This document shows positions 47,958 through 56,127 of a stretch of 64,000 nt of DNA, in pieces; position 1 is the first letter of the stretch, and every line of letters begins with the position of its first letter. Both the position numbers and the translations under genes were made by a program. Below the pieces are notes generated by a model. The model was not told the origin of the DNA. It did not search any database and saw only the letters and a list, made by a program, of their open reading frames with translations. Origin of the DNA: VXRJ01 sp965246995 (GTDB taxonomy: Bacteria > Acidobacteriota > Vicinamibacteria > Vicinamibacterales > UBA8438); assembly GCA_965246995.1 (NCBI GenBank), contig OZ252008.1, positions 3,968,001 to 4,032,000 on the forward strand. Reading direction: 5' to 3'.

Positions 47958-48878
47958 TCAGGCCGCGATGTTCGTGATGACGTATTCCATTACGCCGCTG
48001 CGCCCCTGGCTATTCGAGTTGATCGCGCGGCGCGCTGGCACCTGGTGGGCCTGGATCCTGGCGCGCGCCGCGTCGCGATTGCCGTCGTACAGGTGCGCCA
48101 CCTCCGCCGCCGTCGAGTTGCTCAGCAGCACGAAGCAGCCCCGCTCGGCCAGTTCGATCACCACCTGCTGCAGGCGGCGCTGATCCGCGCTCGAGAAACC
48201 GCCGGCCGTGTACGACGTGAAGTGCGCCGTCCGGCTGAGTGGCGCGTACGGGGGATCGAGGTAAACAAAGTCTTCCGCGCGCGCGTGTTGCAGCAGCGCA
48301 TCGAACGGCGCGTAGTCGATGGTGGCGTCCACCCGGTCGAACGCCGCCGCGACCGCGCGCAAGTTGTCCTCGTCGCAGATGCGGGGGTTGCGGTAGCGGC
48401 CGCGCGGCACATTGAACCCACCCCGCGCGTTCAGACGGAACAGGCCGTTGTAACCGGTCCGGTTCAGGTAGATCAGCATCGCCGCCAGCTCCGGCGTGTA
48501 GCGGTCGGATCCGGGTGGGGCGCCGTCCCGGATCGCCGCGCGGGCCGGGTTGAACTCCCCGTCACGCACCCGGTAGTAGTGCGCTTCCGGATCCTGCCGG
48601 CGTTCCGTCTCCAGGTGGCGCAACGCCGCGACCACCGCGTCCACTTGGTCGCGCAGCCGCAGGCAACAGCCGATCAGGTCGGCATTGACGTCGGTCAGGC
48701 GCACGCCCTCCGCCGGCAGCCGGCCCGCGTTCACAAGATCGAAGAAGACCGCGCCGCTCCCGAGGAACGGCTCGTGATAACCGCGGAACCGGTCGGGATA
48801 GTACCGACGCAGCACCGGCAGCAATTGGCGCTTGCCACCGGCCCACTTGAGGAACGGCCGGACCGCTGCGGCATCCAT
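47958..48878 (-). CDS. DNA adenine N6-methyltransferase (D12/Dam class)
   Basis: A 306-residue methylase. The SAM-binding motif FLKWAGGKRQLL (9-20), EPFLGSGAVFFDL (36-48) and the catalytic YLDPPYAPLS (DPPY at 208-211) are complete; NRTGYNGLFRLNARGGFNVP (139-158) is the Dam-type DNA-contact segment. It methylates adenine, possibly in GATC. No restriction endonuclease gene is adjacent. It lies next to an ATPase/TOPRIM-like defence pair on the same strand, about 100 bp away, so it may be an orphan regulator or a part of a defence island. Confidence 0.9.
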   Translation of the reverse strand: MDAAAVRPFLKWAGGKRQLLPVLRRYYPDRFRGYHEPFLGSGAVFFDLVNAGRLPAEGVRLTDVNADLIGCCLRLRDQVDAVVAALRHLETERRQDPEAHYYRVRDGEFNPARAAIRDGAPPGSDRYTPELAAMLIYLNRTGYNGLFRLNARGGFNVPRGRYRNPRICDEDNLRAVAAAFDRVDATIDYAPFDALLQHARAEDFVYLDPPYAPLSRTAHFTSYTAGGFSSADQRRLQQVVIELAERGCFVLLSNSTAAEVAHLYDGNRDAARARIQAHQVPARRAINSNSQGRSGVMEYVITNIAA

Positions 48879-48976
48879 CGGGGCGGGAACGGCGGCATCT
48901 TAGCATGCGGTCCGGGGGCCGCCGCCCTCCGACTAGAGAAGCTCCCAGCCTTTGTCGGCAACGCAGGTGCGGCTGA

Positions 48977-49513
48977 TCACCGGGCCTGAAAAGCAGATTG
49001 ATATTCGGTGCACGCTTCCTCCAGCGCCTGGGGAGCGGGCTCCCGCAACACGGAACGGCGGCACATTTGCTCCAGGGCGTGAACCTGCTGCCAACAATCA
49101 CCTGGCCTTGGCAATCTAGGGTACGTATCGGTCTCGTTTACTTCGTCACCCGCGAGATAGGACAACCAAGTCTCGATGTTGCGTGCTGGAATCGCGACAA
49201 CAACCCGGTCGGCCGTCCCTCTCGTCGGAACCTCAACGGACTGGCATGCTTCGTCGAACTGTCGACGGCGTTGGTTGATTCCAACTCTGTCACTGTCGGT
49301 GACAACGACAAGGATGGATGAGGCGGCCCTCATTCGTTGTGCACGCAATTCGGCCGGAAAACGCTCGCGCACGAACTGTTCACCCGACCCTCTGCCGCAC
49401 GGCATCGGGACGGTGCGAATGACATCGTCGGGACGCAATTTGTGAATCACCCTTCTGATGAGAATCTCCTGTTGTTTGTCTTCGCACAGGAGAACGACTT
49501 GCGCGCGTCTCAT
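48977..49513 (-). CDS. TOPRIM/DUF4276-like protein, candidate effector of a two-gene defence system
   Basis: I start at ATG 49513, whose ATGA overlaps the stop of the upstream ATPase; 178 residues. The layout is TOPRIM-like: strand VVLLCEDKQQEILIRRVI with Glu11, then SSILVVVTDSDRVGINQRRR with Asp73 and Asp75 (D-x-D). RNIETWLSYLAGDEVN is a typical third segment of DUF4276/RloB-type proteins. In related pairs (AbiL, RloAB, PARIS) such a subunit is the nuclease or toxic effector released or activated by the ATPase; that is family knowledge. Base composition is less GC-rich than in the neighbours, consistent with recent acquisition. Confidence 0.7.
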   Translation of the reverse strand: MRRAQVVLLCEDKQQEILIRRVIHKLRPDDVIRTVPMPCGRGSGEQFVRERFPAELRAQRMRAASSILVVVTDSDRVGINQRRRQFDEACQSVEVPTRGTADRVVVAIPARNIETWLSYLAGDEVNETDTYPRLPRPGDCWQQVHALEQMCRRSVLREPAPQALEEACTEYQSAFQAR

Positions 49514-50616
49514 GGCGCCCAACCTCGCGCGTGTAGTTCTGAGAGGGGAAGCCCCGTGTCATTGGCGATGTCTACAATACGGGTATGCCGCTCAGGTTCA
49601 CGTGCAAGCCAAATGGCTTTGTCGGACAGGAAATTAATGGCTTCCGGATGATGGGAAATAATGACGGTCTGGGGCAACTCTGCACCGCAGCCATCCTCCA
49701 GGGCGACGAGCCATGGTTGCAACTCCGGGAGCATAAGGTAGTTGTCCGGTTCATCCAAGAAAAGAGTACGGTGGACGCCATCACTATCGGTTGTGAAGGT
49801 CAACATATACAGAATAACCAGCGCACGCTGACCATCAGACAACCGATCGAAACGGTAGGACCGCAATGCGGTGGTCTTGTCTGTCGGTGCGAACTGGGCG
49901 AGAAGTTCCCGATGGTCCCCGCTGCGTTGCGACAGATGCAGTCCGGAAAAACCGGGAAGGACTTCCCTTAGTCTTGTGATGGCCTTCTGCACCAGGTCAG
50001 GGTTTTCCTGCAACCGGCCACGATACCAGGATGCGAAGTTCTCTCCAGTGGGAGCAAGAACATCGGTTTCACCACCAGAAACGCCAGAGACAAGGCCAGG
50101 GCACAAGCGCAACAATTGGAACTGGCGCATTGTGTCGCGGAACCGACAGAGCTTCCTGTTATCGGAGCCCTCACCAACTAAAGCGAGGCCGGATTGCATC
50201 CAGTCATAACTATACGTCGGCCCCTTGCTGTGATCATCGCGATAGAGTTGTACCTTTCCGAGATCGAAGGAAAAGAGAGGCCCGCTCTCGGACATCAAGC
50301 GTTCTGCCTTAACGCGGCCGATCTTCTTTTCCGCGTGATGTTCGATAACGAGCTCATATGTCAGGTTGCCCTCGTTGTCCGAGAACTCCAGCTCGAAGTG
50401 CTGTTCGATGTTCGTGGACCAAGTCGTGAGGCTGGTCGGCGCGAACAGACGGTCGACACGACTGTCGCCGCGGAGGAATTCACGCAACATGTAGATAACT
50501 TCGAACACAGCCGACTTGCCGCAGCCGTTGCCGCCAAGCAGCAACGTCAACTCGTTAAGACGAAGATCAAAGTTCGTCAGACACTTGTAATTGTCGACGT
50601 GAATGCGTCTGAGCAT
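49510..50616 (-). CDS. AAA/ABC-type (RecF/SMC-like) ATPase of a candidate defence system
   Basis: A 368-residue ATPase that starts MLRRIHVDNYKCLTNFDL, the usual opening of AAA_15/21 proteins. Walker A GGNGCGKS (28-35), ABC-like signature RLSDGQRALVILY (258-270), Walker B TLFLDEPDNYL (284-294) and the switch His in IISHHPEAINFLSDKAIWL are all intact. A mid-domain insert (residues about 75-180) has mixed charge. It is translationally coupled to the TOPRIM-like gene. The two-gene set resembles OLD/PARIS/AbiL-type anti-phage systems, with the ATPase as sensor. Lower GC content and A/T-rich codons set it apart from its surroundings. Confidence 0.85.
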   Translation of the reverse strand: MLRRIHVDNYKCLTNFDLRLNELTLLLGGNGCGKSAVFEVIYMLREFLRGDSRVDRLFAPTSLTTWSTNIEQHFELEFSDNEGNLTYELVIEHHAEKKIGRVKAERLMSESGPLFSFDLGKVQLYRDDHSKGPTYSYDWMQSGLALVGEGSDNRKLCRFRDTMRQFQLLRLCPGLVSGVSGGETDVLAPTGENFASWYRGRLQENPDLVQKAITRLREVLPGFSGLHLSQRSGDHRELLAQFAPTDKTTALRSYRFDRLSDGQRALVILYMLTFTTDSDGVHRTLFLDEPDNYLMLPELQPWLVALEDGCGAELPQTVIISHHPEAINFLSDKAIWLAREPERHTRIVDIANDTGLPLSELHARGWAP

Positions 50617-50744
50617 CGGTGGATACAGTATAGCAGAGGGCCATTTATCGAATTAGCGCGCGAATTCTTGGAAGCGGGTTGCGTGGCGGGTCCCGCAGGA
50701 GAGAAAATGTTGGTGGTGTGTCGCTTCGAATCTAGGAGGGAATT

Positions 50745-51908
50745 GTGACGGTTGCGGACGTAGAACTGCACCAGGATTTACGGAGCGCGGTAGGGGAGTT
50801 GTGCCGGAGCTTTCCGGACACCTACTGGCGCGACCTTGACCGGGAGGAGGCTTACCCCGAGGCGTTCGTCCGGACCCTGACCGAGGCGGGATACCTCGCC
50901 GCGCTGATCCCGGAGGAATATGGCGGCTCCGGTCTCGGGATCGCGGAGGCGTCGGTCATTCTCGAAGAGGTGAACCACTCGGGCGGCAACGCCGCCGCAT
51001 GCCATGCGCAGATGTACATCATGGGGACGCTGCTGCGGCATGGCTCCGAGGCGCAGAAGCGCGAATACCTGCCGAAGATCGCCTCCGGGGAGCTCCGGCT
51101 GCAGGCGTTCGGCGTGACCGAGCCGACGACCGGGACCGACACGACGCAGCTCAAGACGATGGCGGTGCGCGACGGCGACCGCTACATCGTCAACGGACAG
51201 AAGGTCTGGATCTCGCGCGCGGAGTACTCCGACCTGATGTTGCTGATCGCGCGCACGACGCCGCTTGAACAGATCAAGAAGAAGACCGACGGGCTGTCGG
51301 TCTTCCTGGTCGACCTCCGCACCGCGGTGGGCAACGGCGTGACCATCAATCCGCTCCGGACGATGATGAACCACGCGACGACCGAGGTCTTCTTCGATAA
51401 CCTCGAGGTGCCGGCCACCCAACTCATCGGCGAGGAGGGACGGGGCTTCCGCTACCTGATCGACGGGTTGAACGCCGAGCGGATCCTGATCGCGGCGGAA
51501 TGCGTCGGCGACGGCCGCTGGTTCATCGAGCGGTCGGTCGGCTATGCGAACGAGCGGGTCGTCTTCAACCGGCCGATCGGCAAGAACCAGGGCGTGCAGT
51601 TCCCGATTGCCCGCGCGCACGTCAACATCGAGGCGGCCGACCTGATGCGGCAGCGCGCGTCCGAGCTGTTCGATGCGAGCCAGCCGTGCGGCGCCGAGGC
51701 GAACATGGCGAAACTGCTCGCGGCCGATGCGTCGTGGGAGGCGGCCAACGTCGCCGTGCAGACATTCGGCGGCTTCGGATTCGCCGAGGACTACGATATC
51801 GAGCGGAAGTTCCGCGAGACCCGCCTCTACCAGGTGGCGCCGATCTCGACCAATCTGATCCTCTCCTACCTCGCCGAGCACGTGCTCGGCCTGCCGCGCT
51901 CGTTCTGA
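50745..51908 (+). CDS. acyl-CoA dehydrogenase (IVD-like catalytic base position)
   Basis: AGGAGG precedes GTG 50745; 387 residues. FAD/acyl-CoA features: TEPTTGTDTTQLKTMAV, YIVNGQKVWISRAEYSD, and VQTFGGFGFAEDYDIERKF. The C-terminal position where most members have the catalytic Glu reads RLYQVAPISTNLILSYL, without Glu. A Glu245 in IDGLNAERILIAAE sits where isovaleryl-CoA dehydrogenase carries its base, so I infer this alternative site. It overlaps the CoA-transferase gene by 1 bp, which suggests it acts on the CoA ester made by that enzyme. Confidence 0.9.
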   Translation: MTVADVELHQDLRSAVGELCRSFPDTYWRDLDREEAYPEAFVRTLTEAGYLAALIPEEYGGSGLGIAEASVILEEVNHSGGNAAACHAQMYIMGTLLRHGSEAQKREYLPKIASGELRLQAFGVTEPTTGTDTTQLKTMAVRDGDRYIVNGQKVWISRAEYSDLMLLIARTTPLEQIKKKTDGLSVFLVDLRTAVGNGVTINPLRTMMNHATTEVFFDNLEVPATQLIGEEGRGFRYLIDGLNAERILIAAECVGDGRWFIERSVGYANERVVFNRPIGKNQGVQFPIARAHVNIEAADLMRQRASELFDASQPCGAEANMAKLLAADASWEAANVAVQTFGGFGFAEDYDIERKFRETRLYQVAPISTNLILSYLAEHVLGLPRSF

Positions 51909-53092
51909 TGGCCGCGCGTCCCCTCGACGGGGTGACGGTGGTCGCCCTCGAACAGGCGGTCGCGGCTCCGTTCGCCACGCGCCAGCTCGCCGACCTGGGC
52001 GCGCGCGTCATCAAGGTGGAACGGCCCGTCGTGGGCGACTTCGCCCGTGGCTACGACGCGGTGGTCCAGGGGTTGTCGAGCCACTTCGTCTGGCTGAACC
52101 GGTCGAAGGAATCGCTCACGCTCGACCTGAAGCGTCCCGAGGCGGGCGAGGTGGTGGATCGGCTGATCGCGCGTGCCGATGTCTTCGTCCAGAACCTGGC
52201 CCCGGGGGCGGCGGGACGGCTCGGCCTCGATGCCGCGACGCTCCGTGCGGACCACCCCCGTCTCATTGTCTGCAATGTCTCCGGCTACGGCGACACCGGC
52301 CCGTACCGCGACAAGAAGGCGTACGACCTCCTGGTGCAGGCGGAGGCGGGCCTCGTGTCGATTACCGGGACGGAGGACGAGGTGGTCAAGTCCGCCATCT
52401 CGGTCGCCGACATCGCGGCCGGCATGTACGCCTACTCCGGCATCCTGACCGCGCTGTTCCGCCGGGCGCAGAGTGGCGAAGGGGCGACGGTCGATGTCTC
52501 GATGCTCGAGGCGCTGGGCGAGTGGATGGGCTTCCCGCTCTACTACGCGCTCGGTAGCGGCGCGCCGCCTCGCCGGAGCGGTGCGCGGCATGCCGCCATC
52601 GCGCCGTACGGCCCGTTCGCGGGCGCGGATGGCGAAACGGTGTTTCTGGGGCTCCAGAACGAGCGGGAATGGGTCCGCTTCTGCGAGGTGGTGCTGGAGC
52701 AGCCGGCCCTCGCCATCGACCCCCGCTTCGACGCCAACGCCAAGCGGGTAACGCACCGCGACGCGCTGGATGCGGCCATCCACGAGGTATTCGGCACGCT
52801 GACGGCGGAAGCAATCGTCGAACGGCTGGAACGGGCCGGCATCGCGAACGCGCGGATGCGTTCGGTGGCGCAGTTCGCGGCCCATCCGCAGCTTGCAGCG
52901 CGCGACCGCTGGCGCAAGACGTCGTCGTCCGCGGGGCCGATCCGGATGACCATTCCCCCCGCGACGATCGACGGCGTAGAGCCGCGGATGGACGCCATTC
53001 CGGACGTCGGCGAGCAGACCGACGCGATCCTGGCGGAACTGGGCTACACGCCGGAAACCGCGGCCGCCTGGCGGGACGCCGGCATTGTCTGA
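51908..53092 (+). CDS. CaiB/BaiF class III CoA-transferase
   Basis: A 394-residue family III transferase. It opens PLDGVTVVALEQAVAAPFAT, has ADLGARVIKVERPVVGDFAR, WLNRSKESLTLDLKRPEAGE, and the catalytic Asp in KKAYDLLVQAEAGLVSITG. The SGYGDTGPYRDK and PYGPFAGADGETVFLGLQN blocks complete the family pattern. It moves CoA between two carboxylic acids. Directly downstream of the acyl-CoA dehydrogenase and upstream (after an NYN gene) of MaoC, in a gene set that matches C5-dicarboxylate degradation, where the transferase would make itaconyl- or mesaconyl-type CoA esters. Confidence 0.92.
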   Translation: MAARPLDGVTVVALEQAVAAPFATRQLADLGARVIKVERPVVGDFARGYDAVVQGLSSHFVWLNRSKESLTLDLKRPEAGEVVDRLIARADVFVQNLAPGAAGRLGLDAATLRADHPRLIVCNVSGYGDTGPYRDKKAYDLLVQAEAGLVSITGTEDEVVKSAISVADIAAGMYAYSGILTALFRRAQSGEGATVDVSMLEALGEWMGFPLYYALGSGAPPRRSGARHAAIAPYGPFAGADGETVFLGLQNEREWVRFCEVVLEQPALAIDPRFDANAKRVTHRDALDAAIHEVFGTLTAEAIVERLERAGIANARMRSVAQFAAHPQLAARDRWRKTSSSAGPIRMTIPPATIDGVEPRMDAIPDVGEQTDAILAELGYTPETAAAWRDAGIV

Positions 53093-53169
53093 AGCGGTTC
53101 GAAGGCCTTGAGGACTGGTCGACGGAAATCGGTGGATACGGGTAGCCACCGAGGCTGGTACAAAAAGAA

Positions 53170-53187
53170 ACGCCCCTTGCAGGGCGT
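53170..53187 (-). terminator. small hairpin with A/T flank, possible terminator for the minus strand
   Basis: ACGCCC and GGGCGT form a 6-bp stem with a CTTGCA loop. Read on the minus strand it is followed by TTTCTTTTTG, a U-tract. No minus-strand gene lies just to the right, so its role is unclear. Confidence 0.3.
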
Positions 53188-53270
53188 CGGGCCAGCGATG
53201 CTATCACTGACGGGGTAGCACCAGCGTAGCTCATGACACTGCACGAGTCAACTGGAGGCGAGCGGCTCAA

Positions 53271-53892
53271 ATGCAACGGATCATCGCGTACGTCGACGGC
53301 TTCAACCTCTACTACGGCCTCCGGTCCATGGGTTGGCGGCGTTTGTATTGGCTTGACGTTCACCGCTTGGCAGAAAACCTGCTGAAACCAGGCCAGCGCC
53401 TTGTGAGAGTGCACTACTTCACCGCTCGCATCGCGTCCCGCCCCGGAAACGAAGGCACAAGGAAGCGCCAGGGTACGTATCTGGACGCCCTGGAAACCCT
53501 GGATGGTTGTGCTACTTCACTACGGCCACTACCTCGCAAAGACCCGGCAGTGCCCGCGATGTCGCGTGAAGTGTGAGACTTTCGAGGAGAAGATGACTGA
53601 CGTCAACATCGCCGTCGAACTACTGGGTGACGCTCAAGACGACGCATTCGACACCGCCATCGTCGTGTCGGGAGACAGTGATCTGACGAAACCCGTGCAA
53701 GCAGTCCAGGCGCGCGATCCGGCCAAGCGGGTCGTCGTGGCGTTCCCGCCCAAACGCACGTCCGTGCAATTGCGGCAGGCTGCGGCGGCAGGATTCGTGA
53801 TTGGCCGCAAGAAGCTCCAGGACAGTCAGTTGCCGGATCGCGTTGTCAAGAGCGACGGTCACATCCTAACCCGACCGCCGCAGTGGAGATGA
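53271..53892 (+). pseudogene. NYN-domain (PIN-like) RNase-type protein with a +1 frameshift
   Basis: GGAGGCGAG precedes ATG 53271. The first part, RIIAYVDGFNLYYGLRSMGW, is the typical NYN/LabA-like start with a catalytic Asp. The frame is lost at 53507: one extra T in GATGGTTGTGC. Without it the chain runs LDGVLLHYGHYLAKTRQCPR, then a short zinc-like CPRCRVKC, TDVNIAVELLG and SGDSDLTKPVQAV with the remaining acidic residues. The gene is split by this single base, so it is decayed or misassembled. It interrupts the CoA-transferase-MaoC gene row and looks like a later insertion with a different base composition. Confidence 0.8.
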
Positions 53893-54056
53893 ATGCCGTG
53901 TTGAAGGGTCACAGCTAGTCGTGAAGCGCAAGCACGTGACGAATCGACGATTTGGAGTCTCGGGGGACAGTCTGCCGGCGGGCTATTGATTTACAATCCC
54001 CACCAATTACGGCGTGCGCGACTCCATCGCGGAAGCGCCAGTTCCTGGAAGGTGCC

Positions 54057-54563
54057 ATGGCGATAAAGGAAGGTTGGACGGGACGGGTTTTCGAGGACTT
54101 CGAGGTAGGGGATGTCTACAAGCATCCGCTCGGCCGGACGGTGCTCGAATCGGACAACGTCTGGTTCACGCTGCTCTCGCAGAACGTCAACAAGATCCAT
54201 TTCGACTACGCCTACGCCGAGAAGACCGAGTTCGGCCAGGCCCTCGTCGATTCCACCTTCACCCTGGCCCTTGTCACCGGGCAGTCGACGATGGACCTGT
54301 CGGTCAACACGATGGCCAATCTCGGGTGGGACGAGGTCCGGCTGCCGGCGCCCGTCTTCCACGGCGACACGATCTACTCCGAGAGCGAGGTGCTCGCGAC
54401 GCGCGAGTCGAAGTCGCGGCCGAACGTCGGGATCGTCACCGTCCGGACGCGCGGGTTCAAGCAGGACGGGACCGTGGTCATCACCTACAAGCGGACGTTC
54501 ATGGTCTACCGGCGGGGGCACGTGCCGGCGTACGCGAATGAGCGGCCGGAGGTGAAGGAGTGA
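54057..54563 (+). CDS. MaoC-type hot-dog hydratase/dehydratase
   Basis: ATG 54057 after a GGAAGG site; 168 residues. The hot-dog fold pattern FEDFEVGDVYKHPLGRTV, followed by DNVWFTLLSQNVNKIHFDYA (the D-x(4)-H hydratase site) and the loop FGQALVDSTFTLALVTGQS, fit the mesaconyl/itaconyl-CoA hydratase-like branch. LPAPVFHGDTIYSESEVL is the second family block. With CoA-transferase upstream and CitE-like lyase downstream it could hydrate an unsaturated C5 acyl-CoA. It overlaps the amidohydrolase start by 4 bp (GTGA). Confidence 0.9.
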   Translation: MAIKEGWTGRVFEDFEVGDVYKHPLGRTVLESDNVWFTLLSQNVNKIHFDYAYAEKTEFGQALVDSTFTLALVTGQSTMDLSVNTMANLGWDEVRLPAPVFHGDTIYSESEVLATRESKSRPNVGIVTVRTRGFKQDGTVVITYKRTFMVYRRGHVPAYANERPEVKE

Positions 54564-56113
54564 AAGCGCGCCTACAGATGGTCGCGACGCTAGGAGCCCG
54601 TGGTGGAACCCCCGCTACATTCGAGCGGCGGTGCATCCCGCCTGAACGGCGTTGCTCCTCGGTCGAATATGGCCAATATGCTCCCTCGTCGCGCCTTGTC
54701 AGGCGAGCGCCCCGCCGCTCTCGGTGCTACGCGGGGTTTCACCACGGACTCCTAGCGTTGGCGGTTGTGACGCTCGCGGGATGCGACAGCGGCGAGCCGC
54801 CCACCATCGTCGAGGGGGATCTCGCGTTCGTCGGCGTCAACGTCCTCCCGATGGACCGCGACCGGGTGCTCGAGAACCAGACGGTCGTAATCGCCGACGG
54901 ACGGATAGCGGCGCTCGACGCCGCCGACCGTCTCGAGCCGGCCGAAGGGGTGGACGTGGTCGCGGGGGAGGGCCGGTACCTGATGCCGGGTCTGACCGAG
55001 ATGCACGGCCACCTCCCGAGTTCCCGCGAGAGCGACGAAGATATCCGCAATCTCCTCTTCCTCTACATCGCGAACGGCGTCACCACGATCCGGGGGATGC
55101 AGGGCGACCCGTCGCAGTTCGGGTTGCGCCAGTCCATCGAGCGCGGCCTCCTGCTGGGGCCGAATCTCTATCTTGCCAGCGTATCGATGAACGGCCAGCG
55201 GGTGGAGACGCCGGAGGAAGCGGATCGCCTCGCGCGCGGCTACAAGGTGGATGGCTACGACCTGATCAAGACGCACGAGGGGATGAGCCTGGAGGCGTTC
55301 GACGCGATGGCCGCGGCCGCGAACGAGGTGGGGATCCCGTTCGGCGGCCATGTGTCCGACTTCGTCGGCCTCCGGCACGCTCTCGAGTCCGGCCAGGTTT
55401 CGGTCGACCATCTCGACAACTACGTCGAGGCGCTCGTCGCCGACGATATGCGGGCGGACGATGCGCGCGGCCTTCGCGAGGTAGCCGCCCTGCTGGATGA
55501 GGTGGACGAGTCGCGCATCCCGGAGCTGGTGCAGGCGACGGTGGATGCGGGTGCCTGGGTGGTGCCGACGATGGTCCTCTGGGAGACCGCCTTCTACAAC
55601 CACCGGGGATCGGTGGACGTGTTGCCGGAACGGCCGGAGGTGCGCTACATGCCGCCCGAGACGGTCGATCGGTGGCGCCAGGCGGTCGACACGCGGCTGG
55701 GCGGGAGCGATGTGGACGCGAACCGGCAGGTCGCGGACCTGCGCCGCCGGATCCTCCGCGCCCTCCATCTCGGCGGCGCCAATATCGCGCTCGGGACCGA
55801 CTCGCCCCAGATCTTCAGCGTCCCCGGCTTCGCGATGCACCACGAGATGGCGCTCTACGTCGATGTCGGGATGACGCCGTATGACGTCCTGGAGATCGGC
55901 ACCCGCCGCCCGGCGGAGTACTTCGGGGCCACGGACGAATTCGGCACCGTCGAGGTCGGCCGGCGCGCCGACCTGATCCTGGTGGACAATAATCCGACCG
56001 ACGACATCGCGAACGTCCGCGATCCGGCCGGCGTGATGGTCCGCGGCCGCTGGATTCCGCGCGACGAGATCGCCGAGCGCCTCACCCGGATAGCCCGCTT
56101 CTACGGCAACTGA
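54560..56113 (+). CDS. amidohydrolase-family lipoprotein with MITE-encoded N-terminal insert
   Basis: The only in-frame starts before the lipobox are GTG 54560 and ATG 54578. The chain starts MKARLQMVAT, crosses MITE copy E as 54 extra residues, and resumes with LALAVVTLAGC, a lipobox. Without the element it would read MKARLQMVATLALAVVTLAGC, an ideal lipoprotein signal. The enzyme has all amidohydrolase metal residues: LTEMHGHLPS (HxH), Lys in DLIKTHEG, His in FGGHVSDF and SVDHLDNY, and Asp in ALGTDSPQIF. Substrate unknown. Export is probably impaired by the 54-residue insert. Confidence 0.85.
   Translation: MKARLQMVATLGARGGTPATFERRCIPPERRCSSVEYGQYAPSSRLVRRAPRRSRCYAGFHHGLLALAVVTLAGCDSGEPPTIVEGDLAFVGVNVLPMDRDRVLENQTVVIADGRIAALDAADRLEPAEGVDVVAGEGRYLMPGLTEMHGHLPSSRESDEDIRNLLFLYIANGVTTIRGMQGDPSQFGLRQSIERGLLLGPNLYLASVSMNGQRVETPEEADRLARGYKVDGYDLIKTHEGMSLEAFDAMAAAANEVGIPFGGHVSDFVGLRHALESGQVSVDHLDNYVEALVADDMRADDARGLREVAALLDEVDESRIPELVQATVDAGAWVVPTMVLWETAFYNHRGSVDVLPERPEVRYMPPETVDRWRQAVDTRLGGSDVDANRQVADLRRRILRALHLGGANIALGTDSPQIFSVPGFAMHHEMALYVDVGMTPYDVLEIGTRRPAEYFGATDEFGTVEVGRRADLILVDNNPTDDIANVRDPAGVMVRGRWIPRDEIAERLTRIARFYGN
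54590..54755 (+). mobile_element. MITE copy E (166 bp, in-frame insertion)
   Basis: CTAG at 54590-54593 and 54752-54755 with inverted ends GAGCCCGTGGTGGAACCCC and GGGGTTTCACCACGGACTC. The net insertion of 162 bp is a multiple of three and no stop falls in the reading frame, so the host gene stays open. Same orientation as copies B and C. Orientation and high similarity to C suggest recent movement. Confidence 0.92.
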
Positions 56114-56127
56114 TCAGGAGCCACCCA

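Noticed and set aside
47322..48989. A 555-residue open frame on the plus strand
   Set aside because: It lies opposite the NamZ-like and Dam-like genes, which have clear catalytic motifs.
49585..49971. A plus-strand frame starting MPLRFTCKPNGF
   Set aside because: It is antisense to the conserved C-terminal half of the ATPase.
53170..53187. A terminator for the CoA-transferase operon
   Set aside because: The U-tract lies on the wrong side for the plus strand, so it is listed only as a weak minus-strand candidate.
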